From Sphingomonas sp. 32-66-10 (lineage in GTDB: Bacteria > Pseudomonadota > Alphaproteobacteria > Sphingomonadales > Sphingomonadaceae): a stretch of 43,327 nucleotides of DNA. The notes beneath the pieces are model-generated. The model was not told the DNA's origin. It saw nothing but the letters and a program-made list of their open reading frames with translations, and made no database searches. Below are positions 16,699-25,216 of the stretch, one piece after another. Location: contig NCEF01000025.1 in the NCBI GenBank assembly GCA_002280565.1, positions 1 to 43,327 on the forward strand, read 5' to 3'. Numbering within the stretch: the stretch's first letter is position 1; each line of letters begins with the position of its first letter. The position numbers and the translations under genes are program-made.

Positions 16699-17556
16699 AT
16701 GCGTATGCTTTCGACCCGCTCGCTCGCGCTTGCCGCTGTTGCCATCGCCCTTCCGCTCGCCGGCTGCGCCAGTGGCGCGGGGAAGCGTGCCGACCTGCCC
16801 TATGTCGCGCGCGACGTCGGCACGCTCTACACCACGGCAAAGGACCGGCTCGACCGCGGCCAGTACAAGCTTGCCGCGGCGTTGTTCGATGAGGTCGAGC
16901 GCCAGCATCCCTATTCGGTATGGGCGCGCCGCGCGCAGCTGATGGGTGCCTTCGCTTATTATCTCGACAAGAATTACACCCAGTCGATTCAGTCGGCACA
17001 GCGCTTCCTCGCGGTGCACCCGGGCAACCGCGACGCGCCCTATGCCTATTATCTGATCGCGCTCAGCTATTATGAGCAGGTCAGCGACGTGACCCGCGAT
17101 CAGAAGATCACGCAGCAGGCGCTCGATTCGCTCGGCGAACTCAACCGCCGCTATCCCAACACCCGCTACGCCGCCGACGCACGGCTCAAGATCGACCTGG
17201 TTCGCGACCATCTCGCGGGCAAGGAGATGGAGGTCGGGCGCTATTATCAGGTGCGCGGCCAGTGGCTCGCTTCGGTCATCCGCTTCCGCACCGTGATCGA
17301 CCAGTATCAGACCACGACCCACACGCCCGAGGCGCTGATGCGCCTGACCGAAAGCTATCTGGCGCTGGGTCTGAAGGACGAGGCGAAGAAGGCCGCCGCA
17401 GTGCTGGGGGCAAATTACCCCGGCACCGAATGGTATGAGCGCTCCTACGAGCTGGTGCAGAAGCATGGCGAGGCGGTTCCGGTTCCCGCGCTGCTGACGC
17501 CTGCTGCTCCGCCGGCGCGTGACGAAACGCCAACCTCCGCGCCCGCGACCAACTAA
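16699..17556 (+). CDS. bamD: Outer membrane assembly lipoprotein BamD
   Basis: A 285-residue lipoprotein of the BAM complex that inserts beta-barrel proteins in the outer membrane. The lipobox LPLAGC places the lipidated Cys at residue 23. The body is a set of TPR-like helices: LYTTAKDRLDRGQYKLAAALFDEVERQHPYS, then YTQSIQSAQRFLAVHPGN and YAYYLIALSYYEQ. The C-terminal extension is Pro/Ala-rich. A start at 16705 would also serve. It diverges from manA and precedes recN. BamD is essential in most Gram-negative bacteria. Confidence 0.95.
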   Translation: MRMLSTRSLALAAVAIALPLAGCASGAGKRADLPYVARDVGTLYTTAKDRLDRGQYKLAAALFDEVERQHPYSVWARRAQLMGAFAYYLDKNYTQSIQSAQRFLAVHPGNRDAPYAYYLIALSYYEQVSDVTRDQKITQQALDSLGELNRRYPNTRYAADARLKIDLVRDHLAGKEMEVGRYYQVRGQWLASVIRFRTVIDQYQTTTHTPEALMRLTESYLALGLKDEAKKAAAVLGANYPGTEWYERSYELVQKHGEAVPVPALLTPAAPPARDETPTSAPATN

Positions 17557-17651
17557 GCGTTCGTGTGATGCCGTGCGCCAACGCACGGTGCCGTTCTCAC
17601 ACAAACACATCCCCTCTCCCACAGCGGAACAAAAAGGGGTAATGCGGGCGC

Positions 17652-19313
17652 ATGTTGACCGCGCTTTCCATTCGCGACGTGGTGCTGATCGAGGCACTCG
17701 ACCTCGATTTCGGTGTCGGCCTCGGCGTGCTCACCGGCGAAACCGGGGCGGGCAAGTCGATCCTGCTCGACTCGCTCGGCCTTGCGCTCGGCGCGCGCGC
17801 CGATAGCGGGCTGGTGCGGCAGGGCGCGGCGCAGGCCGTCGTGACCGCCAGCTTCGAACCCGCCGACCTCGCCCCGATCGCCGCGCTGCTTGGCGACAGC
17901 GGGCTCGACCACGACCCGTCCGAACCGCTGACAATCCGCCGCCTGGTCAAGGCCGATGGCGGCAGCCGCGCCTATGTCAACGATCAGCCCGCGTCCGCCG
18001 GACTGCTGCGCGAACTCGGCGCGCTGCTGGTCGAAATCCACGGCCAGCATGACGATCGCGGCCTGCTCAACCCGCGCGGCCACCGCGCCCTGCTCGACAG
18101 TTTCGCCCGCGCCGATACCGGCGCCGTCACCTCGGCCCATCGCGCGCTGCGCGACGCCGAAGACGCGCTCGCCGCCGCGCACGCCGAACAGGAAAGCGCC
18201 GCGCGCGACCGCGAATGGCTGGAACATGCCGTCGCCGAGCTGACCAAACTGGCCCCCGAACCCGGCGAAGAAGCCGTGCTGGCCGAACGCCGCGCGACAA
18301 TGCAGCGTGGCGAGAAGATTGCGGGCGAGCTTCAGGCGATTGCCGAACTGATCGACGGGTCGGACGGCGCACTCACCCGGCTGCGTCAGGCGGCGCGCAT
18401 CCTTGAGCGAATCGCCGAAGACCACCCCGCCCTCACCGAAGCCCTCGCCGCGCTCGACCGCGCGCTGAACGAGGGCAGCGCGACGCAGGAAGGCATCGAC
18501 ACCGCTGCCGAAGCGCTCGCCTTCGACCCCGCCGCGCTGGAGGCGGACGAGGCACGGCTGTTTGAACTGCGCGGCCTTGCCCGCAAGCACCGCGTCCAGC
18601 CCGACGACCTTGCCGAGCTGACCGAAACGCTCGCGACCCGGCTTGAGCGGATCGAGGGCGGCGAAGGTCTGATCGCGCGTCTCACCGCCGATCTCGCCGC
18701 AGCCGAACAGGCCTATGTGGCGGCGGCGGAAACGCTGTCGGCGACCCGAAAAGCCGCAGCCGCACGGCTCGACGCGGCGGTCGCCGCCGAACTCGCCCCG
18801 CTCAAGCTCGACGCCGCCCGCTTCCGCACCACCGTCGAACCGCTGCCGCGCGACTTATGGTCGGCCGCCGGCCGCGACCGCGTGGAGTTCGAGGTTTCGA
18901 CCAACCCCGGCGCTCCCTTCGCGCCGCTGATCAAGATCGCCTCGGGCGGCGAGCTGTCGCGCTTCATCCTCGCGCTCAAGGTCGCACTGGCGGAGGAAGG
19001 CGGCGCGCGCACGCTGATCTTCGACGAAATCGACCGCGGCGTCGGCGGCGCGGTGGCCAGCGCAATCGGCGAACGCCTCGCGCGCCTCTCGACCGGCGCA
19101 CAACTGCTCGTCGTCACCCACAGCCCGCAGGTCGCGGCGCGCGGCGCCGCCCACCTGCTGATCGCCAAGAGCCACGACGGCCTCGTCACCCGCACCGGTG
19201 TGCGCCAGCTCAGCGAAGACGAACGCCGCGAGGAGATTGCTCGGATGCTGTCGGGCGCGCAGGTCACCGACGAAGCAAGGGCGCAGGCCGGAAGGTTGCT
19301 TGAGGCGGCCTAG
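17652..19313 (+). CDS. recN: DNA repair protein RecN
   Basis: A 553-residue SMC-like ATPase of double-strand-break repair. Walker A is GETGAGKS at residues 29-36, a Q-loop-like EIHGQHDDRGLL near 130, a coiled-coil middle rich in Ala/Glu/Arg, the ABC signature SGGELSRF around residue 432, and Walker B TLIFDEIDRGVGG. Length is normal. The bamD-recN order is common in alphaproteobacteria, and both are on the plus strand with 95 bp between. Confidence 0.96.
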   Translation: MLTALSIRDVVLIEALDLDFGVGLGVLTGETGAGKSILLDSLGLALGARADSGLVRQGAAQAVVTASFEPADLAPIAALLGDSGLDHDPSEPLTIRRLVKADGGSRAYVNDQPASAGLLRELGALLVEIHGQHDDRGLLNPRGHRALLDSFARADTGAVTSAHRALRDAEDALAAAHAEQESAARDREWLEHAVAELTKLAPEPGEEAVLAERRATMQRGEKIAGELQAIAELIDGSDGALTRLRQAARILERIAEDHPALTEALAALDRALNEGSATQEGIDTAAEALAFDPAALEADEARLFELRGLARKHRVQPDDLAELTETLATRLERIEGGEGLIARLTADLAAAEQAYVAAAETLSATRKAAAARLDAAVAAELAPLKLDAARFRTTVEPLPRDLWSAAGRDRVEFEVSTNPGAPFAPLIKIASGGELSRFILALKVALAEEGGARTLIFDEIDRGVGGAVASAIGERLARLSTGAQLLVVTHSPQVAARGAAHLLIAKSHDGLVTRTGVRQLSEDERREEIARMLSGAQVTDEARAQAGRLLEAA

Positions 19314-19459
19314 GCTGCCAACGCATCAAAGACGGCCGTCGAAAAGTGGCTGAATGGTCGACTATGGGTGGATTGCGGAATGGCGGGTCTTTGGGGTTTG
19401 GGCCGGCCTATCCTGCGCCGCGAACGCGCCTTCATCCGCAGACTCCGGGCCATACAGCT

Positions 19460-20041
19460 TTAGGGATTGATATCGGCTTCCATACCATTCGCAAACGCAC
19501 GGCGAGCATCTGGCAGAGCGTAAATCTCTGGCTTGGAATCGCCGAAAGGTCCGCCCCTGGGGACTTTCTTGCTGATCCGGATGATGGCGGCCCTTAACCG
19601 CTTCCACCATTGCTGCGTGGATGGATGGGCAGGCAAACCGATGCGAGCATAATGGCTCCCGGTCCATTCCATGCCTGACAAGCCAATCCTAGGCTCGTTG
19701 CCTCCTGCAAAGTTCTTAATGGTCAGCCTGACATGGCCGGAGTGGTCCGGTCCGAAATAAGGTATTGTCGAGATCGCGCACGCCCGTCGTTCCGTCCATC
19801 CGCACCATGGATCGGCAACGTTATCGTCCGGATCACCGTGAACTGCAGCAAGCAGAGGCAAGGGACCGCTTGGCACGTGCCAGATCATGCAGCGGCTGTC
19901 CCTGAAGGCGTCGATTGTCTCGACCGCCTTCCACCTGCCGGGCCCATCGCCAATGATAAAGGCCGCCTCCGGATCATCGTTGAGCAGCGACAGCAACGTG
20001 CCGGGATCATCGCCGAAAGCGTAAAAGGGTAGCCAAGGCAA
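19460..20041 (-). CDS. Uncharacterised protein in an AT-richer patch
   Basis: A 193-residue soluble protein beginning at TTG with a GGAG site 8 bases upstream. It is rich in Trp and Gly: FIIGDGPGRWKAVETID, WHVPSGPLPLL, DPWCGWTE, then GLSGMEWTGSHY. I do not recognise the family. Two lines I counted within it have about 55-57% GC, clearly below its neighbours, so it may have been acquired. No transposase or repeat is seen beside it. The flanks, 19314-19459 and 20042-20137, hold no convincing gene. Confidence 0.7.
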   Translation of the reverse strand: MPWLPFYAFGDDPGTLLSLLNDDPEAAFIIGDGPGRWKAVETIDAFRDSRCMIWHVPSGPLPLLAAVHGDPDDNVADPWCGWTERRACAISTIPYFGPDHSGHVRLTIKNFAGGNEPRIGLSGMEWTGSHYARIGLPAHPSTQQWWKRLRAAIIRISKKVPRGGPFGDSKPEIYALPDARRAFANGMEADINP

Positions 20042-20137
20042 ATTCGGTTCTCCGCTGCGCCTCTAATGCTTTAGGCAGCAGTCAGTACTTCCGCACAGGG
20101 GTCATTTCCCGACAGACCGACTTGACGAGACTCCGGC

Positions 20138-20878
20138 TTAGTTGCCCTTGTTGGCAATCAGATCAATCTCCGTCCCGCCATCGCCGCGCGCCGACAGGAA
20201 CACGACATAGGCTGAATCGTCCTTCGCCCGTGTCCCGCCCAGCACATGCTGGCCGTCCTTCAGCTGATGTTCGGCCGAATAGCCGCCGCGGACGGCGCGG
20301 GTGTAGTACCAGTCGATCATCGTCTGGAGCGGTTGCGGGGTCGAGAAGCTGACCACGCGCAGACCGCATTGGCCACCCTCGGCACCTGCTGCCTCGGTCA
20401 CGCGGGCCTGCGGATGCAGCGGCATGTCGGCGGGCAGGCGGGCGGCCCAGCCGGCGGAGTAGCTCAACTTCGCCGCGCAGTCGGCGGTGCGGCGGTCCTT
20501 CTGGCCTGCCGCCAGCCCGCCCAAAGTCACCGACTTGTCCTGCGCGTCGCACGCGTCGCACTTGCCCTCGACCGGAGCCGGGGCCTTGAGCAACTCGCCT
20601 TCCGCCGGCATCGCCGCCTTGGCTGCGGCGACGGTGTCGGACGGGATCGGCGCCGAATAGGGCTGACCCGGCGGGCGGATCGCATCCTTGTTCGATTGCT
20701 GGGCCAGCTGCGGATCGACCATGATCTGGTCCTGCAGCGCGCCCATCAGCGCCGGATCGGTCGAATTGCCGCCAATCTCGTTATCGAGCGCATCGACATT
20801 GCCCGCCTCGCCCCCGCCACAGGCGGCGAGCGCCAGCGGCAGCAACAGGACGGCAAAACCATTGGCCCGACGGCTCAT
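20138..20878 (-). CDS. Putative lipoprotein of unknown function
   Basis: A 246-residue protein with a lipoprotein signal (LLLPLALAAC; lipidated Cys near residue 19) followed by a Gly-rich linker. It contains a GKCDACDAQDKS stretch with two close cysteines, and a C-terminal domain (LSYSAGWAARLPADMPLHPQARVTEA...VVSFSTPQPLQTMIDWYYTRA...) of mixed alpha/beta type. The second half looks like a conserved periplasmic domain but I cannot name it. The start at 20878 has GGAG 7 bases upstream; 20881 and 20893 are alternatives. Confidence 0.8.
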   Translation of the reverse strand: MSRRANGFAVLLLPLALAACGGGEAGNVDALDNEIGGNSTDPALMGALQDQIMVDPQLAQQSNKDAIRPPGQPYSAPIPSDTVAAAKAAMPAEGELLKAPAPVEGKCDACDAQDKSVTLGGLAAGQKDRRTADCAAKLSYSAGWAARLPADMPLHPQARVTEAAGAEGGQCGLRVVSFSTPQPLQTMIDWYYTRAVRGGYSAEHQLKDGQHVLGGTRAKDDSAYVVFLSARGDGGTEIDLIANKGN

Positions 20879-20963
20879 CATCACGCTCCGCATTCCCGCA
20901 CAGGCTGCGGGATTTGGGGCGAAGGGATGACAGGCCAGGGTTAAGGAAGCGTTTGCCGGATCC

Positions 20964-22793
20964 TCACCCCGCCTTGCCGACCCGCGCCTTCTCCGCCGCG
21001 ATGAACGCGTCAATCTGCGCATCCAGCACGTCGAGCGGCACCGCCCCCTGCTCCAGCACCGCGTCGTGGAAGCGCTTGACGTCGAACTCGACCCCCAGCG
21101 CCGTTTCGGCCCGTGCGCGCAGTTCGCGGATCTTGATCTCGCCCAGCTTGTAGCCCAGCGCCTGCCCCGGCCAGCTGATATAGCGGTTCACCTCGGCATC
21201 GATATTCGCCGCCGACAGCGCGGTGTTATCGAGCATGAACTGGACCGCCTGCTCCTTGGTCCAGCCCTTGGCATGGATGCCGGTGTCGACCACCAGCCGG
21301 CACGCGCGCCACATCTCGTAGGACAGCCGCCCCATTTCCTTTTCGGGCGTGTCGTAAATGCCCATCTCGATCCCGATCCGCTCGGAATAGAGGCCCCACC
21401 CTTCCGTAAAGGCGGTAAAATTGGCGAGGTAGCGGCGGAATTTCGACGTCTCCAGCTCCTGCTGCAACGCGATCTGGTGGTGATGCCCCGGCACCGCTTC
21501 ATGCGCGGTCAGCGCGGGCAGCTCGTACAGCGGCCGCTGGTCGAGCTTCGAGGTGTTGACGTAATAATGGCCGGCCAGCCCCAGCTCGGGATTGCCCGGG
21601 CCGTAATAGGCGGTGGTCGTCCCCTCCGCCGTCTCCGCCGGAATGCGCTTGAGGCCATAGGGCAGCCGCGCCATGCGGTTGAAGAAACCCGGCATCTTGC
21701 CGTCGATGTCCTTGGCCTGCACCGCGGCGGCGGCCATCAGCTCCTCGGGCGTCCTGGCGTAATATTTGGGATTGGTGCGCAGCTCGGCCACGAACGCCTC
21801 GCGCGTCGCGAACCCCGCCTCTTTCGCCACCACGACCATCTCGGCACGGATGCGCGCGACCTCGTCCAGCCCGATCTTGTGGATCTGCTCGGCGCTCAGG
21901 TCGGTGGTGGTCAGCTGGCGGATGCGGAAGGCATAGTAACGCGCGCCGTCGGGCTGCGCGGACACGCCCACCGCCTTGGCGCATTTGGGGGCGTAGCTGG
22001 TGCGGTAGAACGCCGCCGCCTTGGCATAGGCCGGGTTGATTACTTCGGTGACGGTCTTTGCTGCCCGCGCCTGCAGCGCGGCCCATTCGGCGTCGGTCGC
22101 ATCGACCGGCTTCTTGCGGTTGAACGGCGCGTAGAAGCGCGATTTGGTCGCGTCCTGCTGAATCACGCCGGTGATCGTCTTCTCGAACCCGACCAGGCTG
22201 ACGCACGGCTGAACATAGCCGCCCTTCACCGCCTGTGCGGTGATGGCGATCAGCGTGTCGTTGGTGGCGGGGAATTGATCGAGCCGATCGAGATAATGGC
22301 CATAATCGGCCTTGCGCCGGAAGGCGGTGCGCTCCCCCTGCCCCGCCGCGCCCTGCCACGGGTTCGAATAGCTGGTGAACAGGATCGTGCGCTGGCCGAA
22401 GCTGTTCGCTTCGATGCTCTCCGACAGCAAGCGGCGCAGGATCGCCTTGTCGGTGCGCTGGATCGGCGTGAGACCGGAATCGGGAATGGCATCGAGCCGC
22501 TTGAGGAACACCGCCTCCGCCGCAGCGCGACGATCCTCGGCCGCCAGGCTGACATCGCCGACCGCGATCGGATCGATATCGACGCCGACGGAACGCGCAA
22601 ACCCCGGATTTTCCTTGAGAACCCAGTCGAAATGTTCGGCGAGGAGGGCCTTGAAGTCATCCGACGGCGACGCCTGCGCCGGGGCAGCGGCCAGCGCCAA
22701 TGCCAAAGCGCCCGCCGACAAAGCTGACAAAAATGCGCTTGTGTCATGCACGAACGGTGTCGTGCGGCTGGCGAAGCGGGGCTGGATTTTCAT
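20964..22793 (-). CDS. DUF885 family protein, predicted exported metallopeptidase-like
   Basis: A 609-residue protein of the DUF885 family. A signal-like segment (FLSALSAGALALALAAAPAQA) follows about 24 N-terminal residues, so the true start may be nearer to it. The conserved zinc-type motif TAHEAVPGHHHQ (around residue 425) and TEGWGLYSE (about 460) are the family marks, resembling gluzincins. The enzymatic substrate is unknown. It lies 85 bp upstream of the lipoprotein and divergent from the permease, 139 bp apart. Confidence 0.88.
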   Translation of the reverse strand: MKIQPRFASRTTPFVHDTSAFLSALSAGALALALAAAPAQASPSDDFKALLAEHFDWVLKENPGFARSVGVDIDPIAVGDVSLAAEDRRAAAEAVFLKRLDAIPDSGLTPIQRTDKAILRRLLSESIEANSFGQRTILFTSYSNPWQGAAGQGERTAFRRKADYGHYLDRLDQFPATNDTLIAITAQAVKGGYVQPCVSLVGFEKTITGVIQQDATKSRFYAPFNRKKPVDATDAEWAALQARAAKTVTEVINPAYAKAAAFYRTSYAPKCAKAVGVSAQPDGARYYAFRIRQLTTTDLSAEQIHKIGLDEVARIRAEMVVVAKEAGFATREAFVAELRTNPKYYARTPEELMAAAAVQAKDIDGKMPGFFNRMARLPYGLKRIPAETAEGTTTAYYGPGNPELGLAGHYYVNTSKLDQRPLYELPALTAHEAVPGHHHQIALQQELETSKFRRYLANFTAFTEGWGLYSERIGIEMGIYDTPEKEMGRLSYEMWRACRLVVDTGIHAKGWTKEQAVQFMLDNTALSAANIDAEVNRYISWPGQALGYKLGEIKIRELRARAETALGVEFDVKRFHDAVLEQGAVPLDVLDAQIDAFIAAEKARVGKAG

Positions 22794-22932
22794 GTGGTTA
22801 GGCAAGCAAATGAAATCCAACATTGCAAGCGGCGCGGATCGCCCGCCCGCTCTTGCCGAGCCATAGCGATTGCCCCACGGTTGTCGGGACGGGCGTTCGA
22901 TCATGCCCCGGTTGAGTAAGGATGCCCACTGC

Positions 22933-24249
22933 ATGCCCCCTGCCGCCGCCCCGCGCCGCACGCTCCGCGCGGTCGATGTGTTTGCGCTGACCGTCGGCAT
23001 CGTGATCGGCGCCGGCATTTTCCGCACCCCGGCGCTGGTCGCGGGGGTGGCGGGCGACGCCACCACGATGATCCTTGCCTGGATCGCCGGTGGGCTGCTC
23101 TCGATCATTGGCGCGCTCTGCTATGCCGAGATGGCGGCGGCCTGGCCGCATATGGGGGGTGATTATCACTTTATCGCGCGCGCGTTCGGACAGCGGATCG
23201 CGTTCCTCTACGCCTGGGCGCGGCTGGCGGTGATCCAGACCGGGTCGCTGGCATTGCTGAGCTTCATCGTCGGGGATTATCTTCAGATCTTGCTCCCGCT
23301 CGGCCCGGCGGGCCCGGCAATCTGGGCCGGGATTGCGGTGGTCGGGGTCAGCGCGATCAACTGGCTGGGCGTCCGCTGGGGCACCCAAGCGCAGCGCTGG
23401 CTGACGCTGACGGAGGTGATCGGGCTGGTCGCGATCATCGTGGCGGGCTTCTCGCTCGCGCCACCCAATGCCGTGCCCGACGCGGCGGGCGGCGGAGTGA
23501 TCGGGCTGGTGATGGTGTTCGTCCTCCTGTCCTATGGCGGGTGGAGCGAGGCGGTCTATGTCTCGGCGGAGATGAAGGACCCGCCGCGCCGCATCGCCGC
23601 GATCCTGTGCGCGGCGCTGGCGCTGGTCACCGCGCTCTATGTGCTGGTCAATCTCGCTTTGCTCAACGGCCTCGGCCTCGCTGGAATGGCAGGCAATGAC
23701 GCCGTGGCGGCCGAGGTGATGCGCCGCGCGTTCGGCCCGGCGGGCGCTGCGGCAATCAGCGCGGCGGTGGCGGTTGCAGCGCTGACCAGCGCCAATGCGA
23801 CCGCGATTGTCGGCGGGCGCACCGCCTGTGCCTTGGGACAGCGCGTCCGGCCGCTGCGCTGGCTCGGCCGCTGGGATGAGCGCCGCGGCACGCCCGGCAA
23901 CGGGTTGATCGCGCAATGCGGGGTCGCGCTGTTGCTGGTCGTGCTGGGCGGATTTGCGCGCGACGGGTTTCGCGTCGCGGTCGAGTATACCGCGCCCGTT
24001 TTCTGGGCATTCCTGCTGCTCGCGGGCCTGTCGCTGTTCGTGCTGCGTCGGACCGAGCCGGACACGCCCCGCCCCTTCCGCGTACCGTTTTATCCCATTC
24101 TGCCCGGGATCTTCTGCGCCACCACCGCGTATCTGCTATGGTCGAGCCTTGCCTATACCGGATGGGGCGCGCTGGCCGGCGTCGCGGTTCTGGTTGTCGG
24201 CGCACTGATGCTGTTGGTTGTCACCCCCGAAGCGGAGATCGAACCATGA
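22933..24249 (+). CDS. APC-superfamily amino acid permease
   Basis: A 438-residue inner-membrane transporter with about 12 hydrophobic segments. The first contains the substrate-binding GIVIGAGIFRTP motif (about residues 24-35). Later segments include AEMAAAWPHMGGDY and YGGWSEAVYVSAEMKDPPR, typical of the family (LAT-like). Start 22933 has AAGGA about 10 bases upstream; 22903 is possible. Substrate not determined. The stop overlaps the methyltransferase start by four bases. Confidence 0.9.
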   Translation: MPPAAAPRRTLRAVDVFALTVGIVIGAGIFRTPALVAGVAGDATTMILAWIAGGLLSIIGALCYAEMAAAWPHMGGDYHFIARAFGQRIAFLYAWARLAVIQTGSLALLSFIVGDYLQILLPLGPAGPAIWAGIAVVGVSAINWLGVRWGTQAQRWLTLTEVIGLVAIIVAGFSLAPPNAVPDAAGGGVIGLVMVFVLLSYGGWSEAVYVSAEMKDPPRRIAAILCAALALVTALYVLVNLALLNGLGLAGMAGNDAVAAEVMRRAFGPAGAAAISAAVAVAALTSANATAIVGGRTACALGQRVRPLRWLGRWDERRGTPGNGLIAQCGVALLLVVLGGFARDGFRVAVEYTAPVFWAFLLLAGLSLFVLRRTEPDTPRPFRVPFYPILPGIFCATTAYLLWSSLAYTGWGALAGVAVLVVGALMLLVVTPEAEIEP

Positions 24250-24797
24250 AGCTTTTGCTCCTCGCCGCCGCCACGCTGGTCGCCGGAAGCGCGGTGACGC
24301 CTCCGCCGGCACCCGTTGCCCTGGCGCCGGGTCAGACCCCCGACGTGATCTATGTCCCCACCCCGCCCGCAGTAGTCGAGGCAATGCTGGACATGGTCGA
24401 CCTGCGCGACGGTGATGTGCTGTACGACCTTGGCTCCGGCGACGGGCGCATCCCGATCGCTGCGGCGAAGCGCAAACAGGTCCGCGCGGTCGGCATCGAC
24501 ATCGATCCCGCGCGGATCAAGGAGGCGAACGCCAACGCCAAGGCGGCGGGCGTCACCGGCGAGGTGTCGTTCAAACAGGCGGATCTGTTCACCAGCGACT
24601 TCAGCGACGCGACCGTCGTCACCCTCTATCTGCTCGACACGTTGAACGAGAAATTGCGCCCGAAACTGCTCGCCGAGCTGAAGCCGGGAACGCGGATCGT
24701 CAGCCACGCCTTCCGCATGGGTGATTGGGAGCCGGAGAAAGAGGAAACGATCGACGGCCGGACGATCTATTACTGGACCGTGCCGCCGCGCGGGTAG
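24246..24797 (+). CDS. Class I SAM-dependent methyltransferase, FAM173/ATPSCKMT-like, with N-terminal hydrophobic segment
   Basis: A 183-residue protein. Residues 1-18 are hydrophobic and may be a signal or anchor sequence. The SAM-binding motif I is YDLGSGDGRIPI (60-71), preceded by YVPTPPAVVEAMLDM, an arrangement seen in the FAM173 lysine methyltransferase family. Asp in GIDIDP is the ribose-binding acidic residue. The C-terminal part (IVSHAFRMGDWEPEKE) is also family-like. A methyltransferase with an export-type N-terminus is odd. It is translationally coupled to the permease. Confidence 0.8.
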   Translation: MKLLLLAAATLVAGSAVTPPPAPVALAPGQTPDVIYVPTPPAVVEAMLDMVDLRDGDVLYDLGSGDGRIPIAAAKRKQVRAVGIDIDPARIKEANANAKAAGVTGEVSFKQADLFTSDFSDATVVTLYLLDTLNEKLRPKLLAELKPGTRIVSHAFRMGDWEPEKEETIDGRTIYYWTVPPRG

Positions 24798-24835
24798 GAA
24801 TCGACCCGGAACGCTTTCCGCGCTAGGGCGGCGCG

Positions 24836-25216
24836 ATGCATCATCTGTTTCTTGTTATGCTGGGCGGCGCGATTGGTGCCGGCGCGCGGCATCTGATCGG
24901 GCGCGCGGCGCTCGCACTTTGGGGGCCGGGCTTTCCGGTCGGCACGCTCGCGGTCAATGTAATCGGCGGGCTGGCGATGGGGCTGCTCGCGGGCTGGCTG
25001 GCAACACGGGCAAGCGGGGATGAGGCGCTGCGCTACCTGCTCGGCGTTGGTGTGCTTGGCGGGTTCACCACCTTTTCGGCCTTTTCGCTCGAGACCGTCC
25101 TGATGATCGAGCGCGGCGAGCTGACGACCGCGCTGTTCTACATCGTCGCATCGGTCGTTCTGTCGGTCGGCGCCCTGTTCGCGGGGCTGCAGGTCAGCCG
25201 GATGGTGGCGGCATGA
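24836..25216 (+). CDS. crcB: Fluoride ion channel
   Basis: A 126-residue four-helix membrane protein of the Fluc/CrcB family that passes fluoride out of the cell as a dual-topology dimer. Visible: GGAIGAGARHL, FPVGTLAVNVIGG (conserved Asn), and GGFTTFSAFSLE (the conserved Phe/Ser/Thr of the fluoride path). No fluoride riboswitch is visible in the short 38-bp leader. Its stop overlaps the pseudouridine synthase start (ATGA). Confidence 0.95.
   Translation: MHHLFLVMLGGAIGAGARHLIGRAALALWGPGFPVGTLAVNVIGGLAMGLLAGWLATRASGDEALRYLLGVGVLGGFTTFSAFSLETVLMIERGELTTALFYIVASVVLSVGALFAGLQVSRMVAA

Noticed and set aside
17600-17640. Terminator-like hairpin between bamD and recN
   Set aside because: Only a 4-5 bp stem; too weak.
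21066-22727. 553-codon plus-strand ORF opposite DUF885 gene
   Set aside because: Shadow frame of a strongly supported gene.
24798-24835. Fluoride riboswitch before crcB
   Set aside because: The 38-bp leader is too short and shows no riboswitch core.
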